DNA of 64,000 bases from Erodium maritimum. Lineage: Eukaryota; Streptophyta; Magnoliopsida; Geraniales; Geraniaceae. The stretch lies in assembly GCA_963921825.1 (NCBI GenBank), contig OY997590.1:44161039-44225038 (forward strand), written 5' to 3'. This document shows positions 1 through 11,510 of this stretch, in pieces. Under the pieces are notes generated by a model. That model was not told the origin of the DNA and searched no databases. It was given only the letters and a program-made list of their open reading frames with translations. The position numbers and the translations under genes are program-made. Position 1 is the first letter of the stretch. The number at the start of each line of letters is the position of its first letter.

Positions 1-1075
1 TCCACAGCTTCTCAGAACCGAGTAGTCTACAACTCTCCATTTCACCTCCTGAAGCATAACAAAATCAGGTTTAATTTTAACAATAAACCCCTCAAGCTGT
101 GATACTTCTGAGAGGAATTCAGTCCTCTCACGTTCCATGAGAGGACTCTCATATTTCAGGAGGAATACGACGAAGCATCTTTCTCGGTGCCCTCAGAGCC
201 GTCACACTCTTCCCATTCCTCGTCGTCTTTATTTGTATCAGTAAATAACTTTTAGGAGGCCTTTATTGATATACCATTTATCTGATTTAATATCAAATTA
301 CCAGAAACCAAGGCTTTGTCACTGACGTGAGTTGCTAGCTTCGACTAGATCTTCACCTGGTTTAGTGAGTTACTTCCCACCGTAGCTGCTTGTTCCTATT
401 CTGTTGAACGTGTACGAGACCGGGGCTGATAAAAGGACCTCACGGGAGAAACATGCTGATCACGGATTGTGACCAAAGGATTCTCGATAACTTGCTTACA
501 GGAATTTTCAGCTGAATGGTCGGGAATAGAGGCCACTTGAGCATTATCTACAACAACAATTTCCCCATCCTTATATGAATTCGAATTTGAAAACAAAGGT
601 CGTTGTGGAGGATCAGGAACTTGAGCATTTGAACGAGACAAATCCCGAGATATACTCTAGGTATTCGGAAACCCATTGCCGGTAAAAAACTATTCCGTTG
701 TCACCGGCCTCTCCGATAAGGATACAGTAATCGGAAAGGTACCTTTCCCAAGTGTAAAATCAATTACTAAATTGGTGACATGACTAGGGGAACGAAGCAA
801 AAGAGTTGTTGTGGAATAAAAATCCTCATCATCTCCTAATGCAACCTAGACGACCTTACCCAAGGGTGCAACAATTTCAGATACAGTCTCAACTGAGTAA
901 CCATGCCAGGGAATGCCATGAAATTGGACCCAAGTCCAATATCCCCCTTGCAAAGCAGGCGCTCCACTTAGACTGTCAAAAACCATCAAGCTCGCCCTCT
1001 TGGCAGCACTCCATTCCTTTAAGTGAATGTGATAAGATATGGGTAGATCCAGACTCAAGCAAGGTCGATGCCCCA
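1..1075 (-). mobile_element. LINE (plant L1-type) fragment: ORF1 C-terminal half and start of ORF2
   Basis: Read on the minus strand, about 846-1076 encodes a DUF4283-like stretch (WVQFHGIPWHGYS) and 396-641 encodes the acidic linker ending in RSRTRSTE. Both match the ORF1 of the longer LINE at 35246-39789, which has RSRTRSAE at the same place. At about 160-1 the first residues of an ORF2 endonuclease follow (RGLNSSQKYHSLRGL), again parallel to the longer copy, so ORF2 runs off the left edge of the window. The ORF1 frame is interrupted several times, so this copy is dead. It abuts gag sequence of a plus-strand copia element near 1076. Family assignment rests on the match to the better-preserved LINE in this window. 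Confidence 0.8.
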
Positions 1076-4000
1076 TACGTGGCCGCGATCATGGTCATGG
1101 CTCTGGGCGTGATAATTTCTAGTTCCATGAAAAATAATGTGTACCACCAGAAGTGGAACGAGTATGAAAGGCAGAAGAAAGAATATGACCCACCAAATGA
1201 AAACTCATGAACGTGATGGAATTTATATTGTAAATGTTTTTTTTTGATAAATGATGATTTATTGATAGGCTTTATTTATATTGTAAATGTAGTTGGTCGC
1301 ATAACTGAAGTGCGATCAAAGATTTGATTGAAGGAAAAAATAAAGGGTAGAGACAAACTTTATTAATGACCTAGATCTTGAAGATCTAATCAAATGTCTC
1401 TAACTCGTTTGTAGATGATGACGGAAAAAACAAGTATCATGCATATGAGCTAATCTTTGGATGATTTGTATTAACATTTCTGTCATATTCTTTTGTAGTA
1501 TGTAAACTAATAGATTAATTTTCTCATATTAAGGGATATGGATCCCATAAGTGATCTATCTAATTACATAAATGATAAAAGATATGTGTATCGTTGATAG
1601 TGCTACAACATCAAGGCAAACGTAAACATCATTATGGGTGCTGCAAATATAATAGAGGGCTCTGGAAGAGCTACTTCGTTATTGCAAAATGAAACATTTG
1701 GAGTGTCTTGTTTCTAATTTTATTTACTTGTCTTATGAAGAACTATGGACAAAAGTCTCCCTAATTATGTTAAAAGCAACGGGAAAATATTTGGTGCATC
1801 GGATCTTATTGAAGGATCTGGAAGAGCTAGTGCAATGTTACACAATTTAATATCAATGATGCAATGTTCTCAATCAGATCAAAAAGAAGTTTGTTAAGTT
1901 TCAAAGATATTCGCCGAAATGGTTATTACATTTAGACAACAATGAAAATGACGTTGAATGTTTATACATCACATCCATAGTCTCGGGGAGAAAAGAAATT
2001 GTGGAAAAACTTCATTCAGATAGTTCTGGATTATATTATATTATATTATATTTCATTATTCTCATTGAATCCAAAATGGTAAGTGATTAACCAAAAACCA
2101 ATGCACCCATCAAATTTTAGGATATGGCATGATCATTTAGGCCATCCGGGTTCCATAATGATGCGAAGAACCATAGAAAATTCACATGGACATACCCTGA
2201 AGAATAAAAATGTCCTTTTGTCAAGAAAAACTGATTACAAGACCATCTCCAATCAAAGTTACGACTGAACGTCCAACATTTTTTTATTAAAAGAATTCAC
2301 AAAGATATATTGGAATTCATGACAAGTGGTATTTTTACGGCACGATTTGTCGACTGTCAATTTGATGAGACAATTTTTCATGCATTAGGGGGAGATAAAG
2401 AAACGTCTGAAAGAGAAAGACAAGAAGTTTCATGGAATGCATTGACATTGTTTCATTTTAATCATTGTACAAATAAATGTGAACTAGAAGTTCAAAAGAT
2501 TATCCACTTACAAAAGGTTTCAAATACATTGTCTGATGCATATACGAATGTTAAGACCATGATAAGATCACAGATACCAGTTGCTAATGTTCCTTGTATA
2601 AATACTCTTTATGATGAAGAAATTGGAAATATGCTAGCAAATGAGTCTAAAGCACGCTAGAAGCGTGGTGGACCTTTGGATCCAAAGATAAAAAACACAA
2701 GAAAATAAAGGAACAAGTTCGACAAGTTGGTACATCAAATGATATCACAATTCCTGGAGAAATAAATGTGATAAATGAAGAGACGTCATCAAAAGATGAT
2801 GAAACACCTGAAAAAGATGACAATGAAGAGATCTCGACTAACTATGTCACTTCAGGTAAAAGATGGAATAGAAAAGAAATTGTTGTGGATGATATATTTA
2901 TACATGCAGTTGCATTAGATATTTCAAAAGAAAACGAGGATCATGAACCAAGATCGGTCAGTGAATGCCGATGAAGAAATGATTGGCCGAAATGGAAAAT
3001 GTCATTGAGACGGAATTGAATTCACTCAATAAATGCCAAGTCTTTGGACCTGTAGTCCGGACACCTGAAGATGTCAAACCCGTAAGATATAAATGGGTAT
3101 TTATGTGCAAGAGAAATGAGAAAAAAGAGATCGTAAGATACAAAGCACGACTCGTCGTACAAGGATTTTCATAACGACCTGGAGTCGATTTTGATGAGAC
3201 ATATTCATCTGTTATGGATGCAATCACATTCAGATTTTTACTTAGTATGTCAATTTTGGAGGGACTCCAAATGAATTTGATGGATGTCGTAACAGCCTAT
3301 TTATATGGAGCACTTGATAATGACATTTATATGAAAGTTCTTGAAGGACTAAAAATGCCTGAAGCATTCATCTCAAAACCTCAAGAAATGTTCTCAATAA
3401 AGCTCCAAAGATCTTTGTACGAGCTAACACAATCTGGTCGAATATGGCAAAATCGTCTTAGTGAATACCTTTAAAAAGAAGGATACATCAACAATAAAAT
3501 ATGCCCATGTGTTTTTATTAAACAGACGAAAACTGGATTTTCTATCATCGCGGTTTATGTTGATGAACTTGTAGAGACGACAAGATACTTGAAAAGTGAA
3601 TTTGAAATGATAGACTTAGGAAAAAAAAAATTTGTCTCGGCCTTCAGATTGAATATTTGTTGAAGGAGATTTTTGTTCACCAGTCATCATAGATTGAGAA
3701 GTTCCTTAAATGATCCAATATGGATAATTCACATCCTTTGAGTTTCCCCATGGTTGTTCGATCACTTGATGTGAAAAGGGATTCATTTCGCCCCCGAGAA
3801 GAAGAACTCCTTGGTCTTGAAGTACCATTTCTTAGTGACATTGGGGTTTTAATGTCTCTTGCTAATTGCACCCGTTATGATATTACATTTTCTGTTAATT
3901 TGCTAGCAAGATTTAGTTATTCTCCAACTCAAAGACATTGGACTAGTGTTAAACAAATTTTAAGATATCTTCGAGGAACATTATATATGGGGTTATATCA

Positions 4001-4515
4001 TTCAAAAGACTCGAAGTATGGATCGATTGGATATGTTGATGCCGGATATTTATCTGATCCCCATAAAGTGCGGTCACAAACTGGGAATATCTTTACATAT
4101 GGTGATACCGCTATATCTTGGCGCTCAACAAAATAGACCCTTACAACCACTTCTTCAAATCACGCTGAGTTGATAGATCTTTATGAAGAAAGTCGTGAAT
4201 GTATATGGCTAAGGTCTTTGATCCATCATATCCGAGAATCATGCGATCTTCCAATAAATAAAGGAAGTCTAATTGTCTTATACGAAGATAATACAACTTG
4301 TATATCTCGGATCAAAGAATGATACATCAAAGGAGATAGAATGAAACACATTTTTCCTAAATTCTTCTTTACTCATGAACTTCAAAAAATGGAGATATCG
4401 ATGTTTGTCCAATTCGTTCTTGTGACAATCTTGTAGATTTGTTCACTAAAGTACTTCTACAAAAATTGGTCTACAAGATCGGCATGAGAAAACTCCGTAA
4501 TTTATGAGGACATGT
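1076..4515 (+). mobile_element. Ty1/copia retrotransposon internal region, decayed fossil
   Basis: Parts can be recognised in canonical copia order on the plus strand: a gag tail (NNVYHQKWNEYERQKKEYD, about 1130-1208), a protease-like stretch near 1590-1690 (IIEGSGRA-type words), a GAG-pre-integrase box (RIWHDHLGHPG, about 2120), reverse transcriptase (about 2983-3480 and on, with YKWVFMCKRNEKKEIVRYKA-type motif) and RNase H (about 3830-4330, with the LLARFSYSPTQRHW motif region and ADAGY-like DAGYLSDP). The integrase core is hardly visible. The 3' LTR probably begins near 4514 (TGTTGTA after a purine-rich stretch) but its end is not recognisable. The element is broken many times over and looks old; no matching LTR pair was found. 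Confidence 0.8.
1237..1273 (-). mobile_element. 37-bp LINE 3'-tail insertion with 16-bp target-site duplication
   Basis: A short insert that begins with a T-run and continues GATAAATGATGATTTATTGA is flanked on both sides by the identical 16-mer ATTTATATTGTAAATG (1221-1236 and 1274-1289). On the minus strand this is the extreme 3' end of a LINE followed by its poly(A). The T-run, GAT(A) and TTTATTGATGG-type words also appear at the tail of the LINE copy at 44361-47575. This is a severely 5'-truncated target-primed insertion into the older copia element. Confidence 0.85.
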
Positions 4516-5479
4516 TGTAAATAGGGTAGATCGACTTCCTAAAATTTATGTTCAAAGGATTTTTGCTATGGATGTTTATTAGGTGCAAACTCTAAAAAAT
4601 CTAGACTGGATTTAAGACTTGATCTAGTCCTATGTTTCATTATATATGTATGAAAAAACTACTTTATACACGCGGACACTATTTAGAGTCCCTAACTAAC
4701 TTTATAATACAAAACATTTATGTACATAATAACTTATTTCACATGATATAATTTTTTATTTTAATTAATAAAATTGTTTTCCCATTTTTTTAATTAAACA
4801 AAATTGATTTTATTGAGTTTTATCTATTTTCTATTTCTTTAATTTCCAAAATGATTTATGTTTTCAAATGTTTAAATTTTTATTTGTGATTAGTACTATT
4901 TAATTTACCAATAGTCATATTTACTATAACAAAAAAATTTAAAGGGAAAGAAAATATTAATATATTATTAATAAAATAAATTTAGCTCAATTATGTAAGG
5001 AATTCTTTGCAAAACAATGTTGATGAATAAGTGGGATTTTGTTATATATATAATGGATAAATGAAATTATAACATTATACATTGAAATAACATTATACAT
5101 CGAAATAAATATTTTTTATCGTACTACCATTGATAATATTTACAAAAATTTTAAAATAAGAAATCTCGACACCACGACTTGTGATAAGTAGAGATTTTTT
5201 TATGCAATATTAATATTTTAAATTTTATTTTGCATTAATTTTATATTAGAATTGTTACGGAAAAATATTAGGGCCCCCTTACTAAAAATGCTGGCTCCGC
5301 CACTGGTTACAAGATTTTTGGCTTTCCATTTTCCTTTCTAGTGTATAGATTAATGTGTATAGATTAAATATGTCATTAACGTTATGACATCTCATGTACA
5401 TGTTATAAGCGTATAAATAGAGACTATTGTAAATGATAAAATAATATGAATGTAATAATTTATTATATTCATATTTATG
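4516..5479. other. AT-rich spacer, no gene seen; hAT-like terminus at 5281-5305
   Basis: This is very AT-rich sequence without a convincing reading frame. The first part may hold the 3' LTR of the copia fossil to its left, but no second LTR copy exists to delimit it. At 5293-5305 the words GGCTCCGCCACTG, read in reverse as CAGTGGCGGAGCC and followed by an AT stretch and a G-rich word, look like one end of a hAT-type element. The partner end was not found, so this is a fragment at best. Confidence 0.4.
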
Positions 5480-5495
5480 TTCTCTGGTTCTTTCT

Positions 5496-6667
5496 TTTTT
5501 TTTTTGAAGTGGGTAACCGGAGAATTGCATTAATACCCAAAGGTAATCAAACAAGTTAGGGCGTAAACGCCCAGGGTTCCAGATGTATGTCTAGGCAGAT
5601 CGTAGAAAGCCCAGCGCTCATGGACCCATAACAATAGCCTACTTGATATCGTAGGCAATAACTCAGGACATCTCCTTACCAACGTCTCAAAACAGCGAGA
5701 CATAAAGAAACACAAAGTCCTAAACCAACCTAACCAAAGAATTATTCGATCTAAAAAGAAATACAAAGCAAACCTAACAGCTGAACGTAGTGCCTTGAAT
5801 GCGGATTTTCCGAGACTCACCAACACTTGTGGTCCCGGGTCTGTGGGTATAGTCCGTAGACAGACCCTCCCACCCCCGCCGGGTGTTCTCATTCTTCCAA
5901 AGGAGGCTGAGACGCCTCCGCCTGTGGGCCCCGGACCAGAACGACGGCATGAAATATGTCGAGGTCCTCCCTCATGTTGCATCATTTCTACGTCCCGTGG
6001 ACGATCCCTTCTCCTAGGGTGCTGGCGGCGAGCTTTGCCCCGTCGTCGACTCAGCCAAGAAGGATGATCGCCCCGGTATGGTTCGAACGGGCGCCAAGCC
6101 GGTTCCGGACAGCAACGCCCTAACTGGCGACCCGGTGCAGGCTGTGGATACCGACCGAGGTGCTGCACGGGGGCAGGTCCATGACACAACCCTAATGGCC
6201 GAGCGCCGACGGCCCATTGATGCAGGTCGACCAAGTGAACGGGGAGAGGGTGAAGCCACGACAACGAGGGCTGCTGCAACCGTCCTTCCGTGATCCAAGG
6301 GCGGCAACGCTGATTTGCGCTGGTGTGCTGCAGTACCGAGCCGGAGGGGGGAGCAGGGACCTGGGGACGATCCGTCGGTGACGACGGTGCTCTAGAAGGG
6401 TTAGGGTCTTGGAGATTGATTTGATGACTATGATGGGACAGGCCGGGAATCAGGAGAGGTGATGAGTGGCCGGTTTGATGCAAAAAAGAGAACCGACGTC
6501 GATCAGAAATCGGCGACGGTAAGAATCGACCCCGAGAGGTTATGAGTTACCCCCAGGGGTAATCAGAACGCTTGAAAGTAGGGGGGGTCTCAATGATGAC
6601 TGCAATGGGGGGGGGGGGGGGGGGGGTTTGCTGCGCGCGGAGGGAGCGCAGCTAAACCCTGTCGTTC
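5496..6667 (-). mobile_element. GC-rich poly(A) retroposon, probably a non-autonomous LINE derivative
   Basis: The insert has a poly(T) start (poly(A) tail on the minus strand) at about 5496-5505 and is flanked by a 16-bp direct repeat with one mismatch: TTCTCTGGTTCTTTCT at 5480-5495 and TTCTCTGGGTCTTTCT at 6668-6683. That is the signature of target-primed insertion by LINE machinery. The 3' end (minus strand ...GGTATTAATGCAATTCTCC, then the tail) resembles plant LINE 3' ends. A 317-codon frame (6483-5530) covers most of it but opens at TTG, not ATG, has no domain I recognise and is rich in Pro, Arg and Ser, so it is probably fortuitous in GC-rich DNA. No reverse transcriptase is present. It ends about 230 bp upstream of the transporter start codon and so may sit in that gene's promoter. 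Confidence 0.65.
6607..6626. repeat. G20 homopolymer
   Basis: Twenty consecutive G residues lie inside the GC-rich retroposon, followed by TTTGCTGCGCGCGG. Runs this long are polymorphic in length and hard to sequence, so the exact count is uncertain. Confidence 0.95.
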
Positions 6668-6914
6668 TTCTCTGGGTCTTTCTAATGTTGTCTTCAAATA
6701 AAATAAAAGATTCAAAATAAAGAGGTAAAAGTAAAGTTTATGGCGCAAGCAACTTTGTCTTGGATGTCATTTCTTTAATTTTCCCTTAAGTCACCCCTTA
6801 GTAATAATAATTTGTAACCGCGAGCGAGATCCAAAATAAAGCTGGGAAGGAAGTCTCCGCTACCTCTCCCAACAGTGAGACTCGGTCTATCCAGTGATTC
6901 CCGTCGGCTCCGAA

Positions 6915-9467
6915 ATGACGTTTATATCCTCCACTGAGCGGCGCCGGATCCACCGGGTCTCCCTCCTTCCCAGAAAACACGATGACCACGAGCCCCTTGA
7001 TTCCGTCGTCGACGGCGCCTCCTACTCTGGCGCCGTCTTCAACCTCTCCACCACCATTGTCGGTGCCGGGATCATGGCCCTCCCGGCCGTCCTCAAGCAG
7101 TTAGGCATCATCCCTGGACTTGTGATGATCCTCATCTTCGCGGCCTTCTCCGAGTCCTCGGTTGACATTATCCTGAGATTCAGCCGGGCCGCCAAGTCCA
7201 CGTCCTACTCTGGCCTCGTCGCCGACGCCTTTGGCGGCGCTGGCAGGACGCTCCTGCAGTTTTGCATCGTAGTCAACAATTTGGGCCTCCTCGTCATCTA
7301 CATGATCATAATCGGTATGAAGCTTTTCTCTCGTTATTTTCATTGCTCGATTTGCCAATCTCTCTGATGGGTTTTGATTTGGGGATCTGTGCAGGCGATG
7401 TGTTGTCAGGGACGTGGTCGACTGGAATCCATCATTCCGGGTTGATAGAAGAATGGTCTGGTCATCAATGGTGGACTTCCAGATCTTGCTTACTGCTTCT
7501 CACCACACTCCTTGTGTTTGCTCCTCTCATTTCATTCAAGCGGGTTGGTAAGATCTAGGCCTATGCTAATACTAATAGTGATTATTAATTTGTGGCTGTG
7601 AATTTCTGACTCCAGCCATGGTGTGCCAGATTCATTGAGGTACACATCAGCCTTGTCTGTGGCTTTGGCAGTTGTATTCGTGCTGATCACAGCTGGGATA
7701 GCCATCGTTAAACTATCCCATGGAAGCATTCAAATGCCTCATTTGATGCCCCAATTGGATGATCAGGCATCGTTCTGGAAGCTGTTCACCACAGTGCCTG
7801 TTCTAGTCACAGCATATATCTGCCACCACAACAGTGAGTTGTAATTTCTAAATTTCAGAACCTGATTAGTTACACGATTTTAGCTATTATAATAATTTCA
7901 ATCATGTGTTATTGTTCAATCTGAAATTTCTATGCTACATAATTTGTGACAAGGAATGCAAATAGGTGTATCAGATGCTGTGCTTTACAAAGTTAGTAGG
8001 CTTGTTATTTAGTTCTAACAGTGTCTATGTTATTATTTACCTTCAATGGGTCAATGCCACTAACAGTGATATTTGCTGCTATTTTAAATTTCAAATTTAG
8101 AGACTAAGACGCAGTTGTTTCTTCTTTTTTAACATGTAAATGGTGAAATTGAAAGATAGCAAATCTGCTACCCTCTTCTCACTAGCTAGGTCAAAAGTTA
8201 GTTCCAAGATTCCAGCCATCTCTCTCTTTAGTCTTCTTCAAAAAGAAGTCAACCATCGTAGATCCCTTATTTGATTGTTTGGATCATAAACATGAATCTC
8301 CAATGCTTTCGATTGAGCTGTCCTTATTGCTTATGGATGTTACTAAGATAGTTCATACAGGCATGTTTCTTGTGTTGCAAATCTATTGAAATTGTCCTTG
8401 TATACTTATATCCACTTGTAACTTGTTATTTGCTTCTGCAGTTCACCCCATAGAGAATGAGCTTGAGGATACCTCACAAATGAAGTCGATTGTTCGGTGG
8501 TCACTTTTATTATGCTCATCTGTCTATATTGCAACAAGCTTCTTTGGATACCTTCTCTTTGGGGATCAATTAATGGATGATGTACTTGCCAATTTTGATG
8601 GTGATCTGGGGATTAAGTATAGTTCATTGCTTAATGATGTGGTTAGGGTGAGCTATGGCATCCACCTGATGCTTGTTTTCCCAATTGTGTTTTTCTCACT
8701 ACGGCTCAATTTGGATGGTCTTCTTTTTCCTTATTCCATTCCAATAGCCTTTGACAACAGGAGATTCTTCTCTGTAACTGCTGGTCTCATGGGTTTCATT
8801 TTCTTGGGAGCTAGTTTTGTCCCAAGCATCTGGGATGCCTTCCAGATTACTGGTGCCACGGCCACCATGTCCGTTGGATTCATCTTTCCAGCTGCAATAG
8901 CCCTTAGGTATGTGATATTTATAATTGATGCCTCATGGTAACAAGTTCTGAATAGATCAACTGAAATGAACATACATTTGACTGAGTATCATTTTCTTAA
9001 ATGCTGTTTTCTTTGTGACTTTTTAGTTCATCCAAAGGGAAGAGCCCACACGACTTTTGCATAAACAGAAGTTCCCTTTATTATACGCACTTGACTCTAT
9101 GAGCAAGGTGCACTTGGGCTAGTAAGAGGTGTCATGAATGAATTACAAGTATTCCTAGCCTTTATTAAGAATTCTGTATTTATTAATCAATCACATGTAT
9201 TACAGTTCTTAGAGGTAAAAAGAAGTTCAAAAGCATTGGGTGTGTATCGGCTTAAGAAATGGAAAGGTCTTATGTTCTTCATTTGCAGCCAATCCATGTG
9301 AACACATTCTACTATGTTTTCTTCTGTTCAGGGACAATCATGGTATCGCAACACAGAAGGACAGATTGCTGGCATGGGTAATGATCTTTGTGGCTGTATC
9401 ATCCAGCACGATGGCTATTTCTAGTGACATTTATAGTATTTTCAGTCGCCCTGGAGCTGAAACCTAA
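6915..9467 (+). CDS. AVT6: AVT6-type vacuolar amino-acid transporter (AAAP/SLC38 family), five exons
   Basis: Exons 6915-7314, 7395-7547, 7630-7833, 8442-8907 and 9332-9467 are all bounded by GT..AG introns and join in frame to 1359 nt (452 codons plus stop TAA), the usual length for plant AVT6 proteins. The hydrophilic N-terminus (1-35) is followed by the family's first membrane segment with SGAVFNLSTTIVGAGIMALP (residues 38-57). The VHPIENELE-type motif stands at the exon 3/4 junction as IHPIENELE (253-261), and the protein ends in a last membrane segment and FSRPGAET. About 10-11 hydrophobic segments can be seen. Family knowledge: Arabidopsis AVT6 members sit in the tonoplast and move amino acids, including acidic ones, out of the vacuole; the substrate here is inferred. 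The start is the first ATG in frame; an upstream in-frame GTG at 6894 is not used. Which AVT6 paralogue it is cannot be told. Confidence 0.92.
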
Positions 9468-10794
9468 CTTGCGCTTCAATCAGTTGCAATTCAAATATCT
9501 CGGAATACAATGTTCTCAAACTGCTTCTGCAGGTAACCAAGCAAAAGCCACACATATGATCCCTTAAATGAATGAAAATGAGCCACCTGAGTCAAATCTT
9601 GGTGGTTCTACAATACACCACTTAAACAGAGCATAGGGTATAGTTTCTTCTGGTATTGATTTAAATCGATGATATGTAATGTGAAATGTATTTTTTTTGC
9701 TACAAATACTAATTATGTAAAAGAATATTATTCATTATTATAAGTTGCATCAATGGCTGCAAGAGCATGAACAACGTAGAAATGACGATGTCAACGTCTC
9801 GTTTTGGGATGTGCATTGGAAGAACTGATATTCAGATTTAGGATGTTGCGTTTTTAGAGACTGTAGTGTAGATAGGATTGTGTATTTGATCTGCGACCCG
9901 ACCGACATTTAGCCCTGCATGCGACCCGTTCAAGACTCATCCGAGCGGTTTTGGGTCGGATGGGGTTTAGAAATATCCATATCCGTGCCCTTTCGGGTGA
10001 ATATCGGATCGAATTCGGATTATTCGCGGATATCCGATCCGTCCGAAATATAAAATATAATATATGCTTTTAATATTAATCGTTGATCTTTTCTTCTTTA
10101 TTTCAAACGTAAGGACATGATGCTTCTCTCTCATACTTTTATCGTCACTCTCAGACTCGCCCTCTCCTCTAGTCTCTTTAATCACGCCGCCAACCACCAC
10201 ACCCTCACCATCACCATCACACCATACTGACGATCTTGTTCCTCACCTCCAAACATCCCTTTACCTCTCTAGTTTCAACCGTAGCCAAAACCCCATCTCA
10301 AAAATAGTTGAAACCTGGACAAAGTCAAAAAATTTCCTTATACCCATGTTACGTTTATCTGACCCTCAACCTAAACCCCCAACTAATTATTTTTCAAGTA
10401 TGATTTTGAAACCCTTGTCAATAATAGTGTTTCATTTTTTTTTGTCTTAGAATTCTATTTTTTATTTAAATCTAATTTATATTATCTTGGATTCTCAAAG
10501 AAATCTCAGTTCAAGTTGGAGGTTTTCAGTTCAAAACCCTTTTAAGCCAAAAGAACGTATAATCTGTTGTGATATTAGTTTAGTTCATAGTTTATATTTG
10601 TGTTAATCTGGGTAAAAAATATAATCATGAAATTAGTAATAACCGATTGTTTGTGTTTTATATTTTTGATGAAAGGGTTAATTTCATCTCATTATCCTAA
10701 AAATTCTTAAGTTGCATCTCGCTACCTTAAAAATAGTTTATGGCACATTACTACCCTAAAAATTCTTAAATTTCATCTCACTACCCTAAAAATA
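9468..10794. other. 3' flank of the transporter gene; simple repeats, no gene seen
   Basis: About 9468-9740 is probably 3' untranslated sequence (AT-rich, no frame). Around 9895-10045 there are repeated words of the type GGTCGGAT, GGATATCCG and ATTCGGATTATTCGCGGATA, a low-complexity pattern common in plant repeats. The rest is AT-rich, with no coding frame supported on either strand. Confidence 0.5.
10685..10794. repeat. Degenerate tandem repeat of about 50 bp, two to three copies
   Basis: The pattern ATCTCACTACCCTAAAAATAG / TCTTAAATTTCATCTC recurs near 10687, 10710-10740 and 10750-10797, ending where the copia LTR begins. No other end or target duplication was found. Confidence 0.55.
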
Positions 10795-11510
10795 GTTTAT
10801 CTTAAGGCCCGTAGTTCAATCCTAAATGTCCAAATGTATATATCTTCGTTAGCAATAAAATTAAAGCGGCTTTATATTACTTATGTATTGGAGTAATATA
10901 TCGATGTGTGTTCTGATCTATGTCCACCATGCGAATAGAACCATAGATCGAGATAGATCACACTCGATGGGTCTCTAGTCGACAAAGCTTCACTAGATTC
11001 GACTAGTATGAAAGATGTATCTTTATGACTTACGTTCTGTTAGTCATTGGAATGAGATTCCGGAGTCTAATCATAGATATCATGTGGGACATGATATTGG
11101 ACGACCCAACATAAATATGTGACATAGATCAAGTCTTGAACATATTCATTGTCGTAGCTTGTCATGTATCCTTAGACTAAGGAGTCTTTGTGATCGTTAT
11201 GCAGTAACCAACTGAGTTTGACCTAAGCCTAACGTTGTCCGTAATAAGGCTTCCATAACGGCCAAGATTGGCTTGAGGACGGACTGCATCAGTGACACGA
11301 AAGACGGCTAAGGGATTTATCCCTCATACTTCGGTATGGGAAAGATATCGGGTCTCGACCGCTTGATCGAGAGTGACTGAAAGAATGGCATGGTCATGCA
11401 CATGATACTAGGTATCATATATTCAGTCATCTCACATATCAAGGAACAATGATTGAGAATAATAAGGATGACGGCTATATGTCTTATCTCAATAGATATC
11501 GGAGATAAAG

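Noticed and set aside
806-1210. 134-codon plus-strand frame
   Set aside because: It is a chance join of LINE antisense sequence with the gag tail of the copia fossil; not one gene.
5293-5305. Complete hAT element ending at 5305
   Set aside because: Only one end is visible; no partner end or 8-bp duplication was found to the left.
5530-6483. 317-codon minus-strand frame
   Set aside because: It opens at TTG, lies in GC-rich DNA where stops are rare, has no known domain, and sits wholly within a poly(A) retroposon with target duplications.
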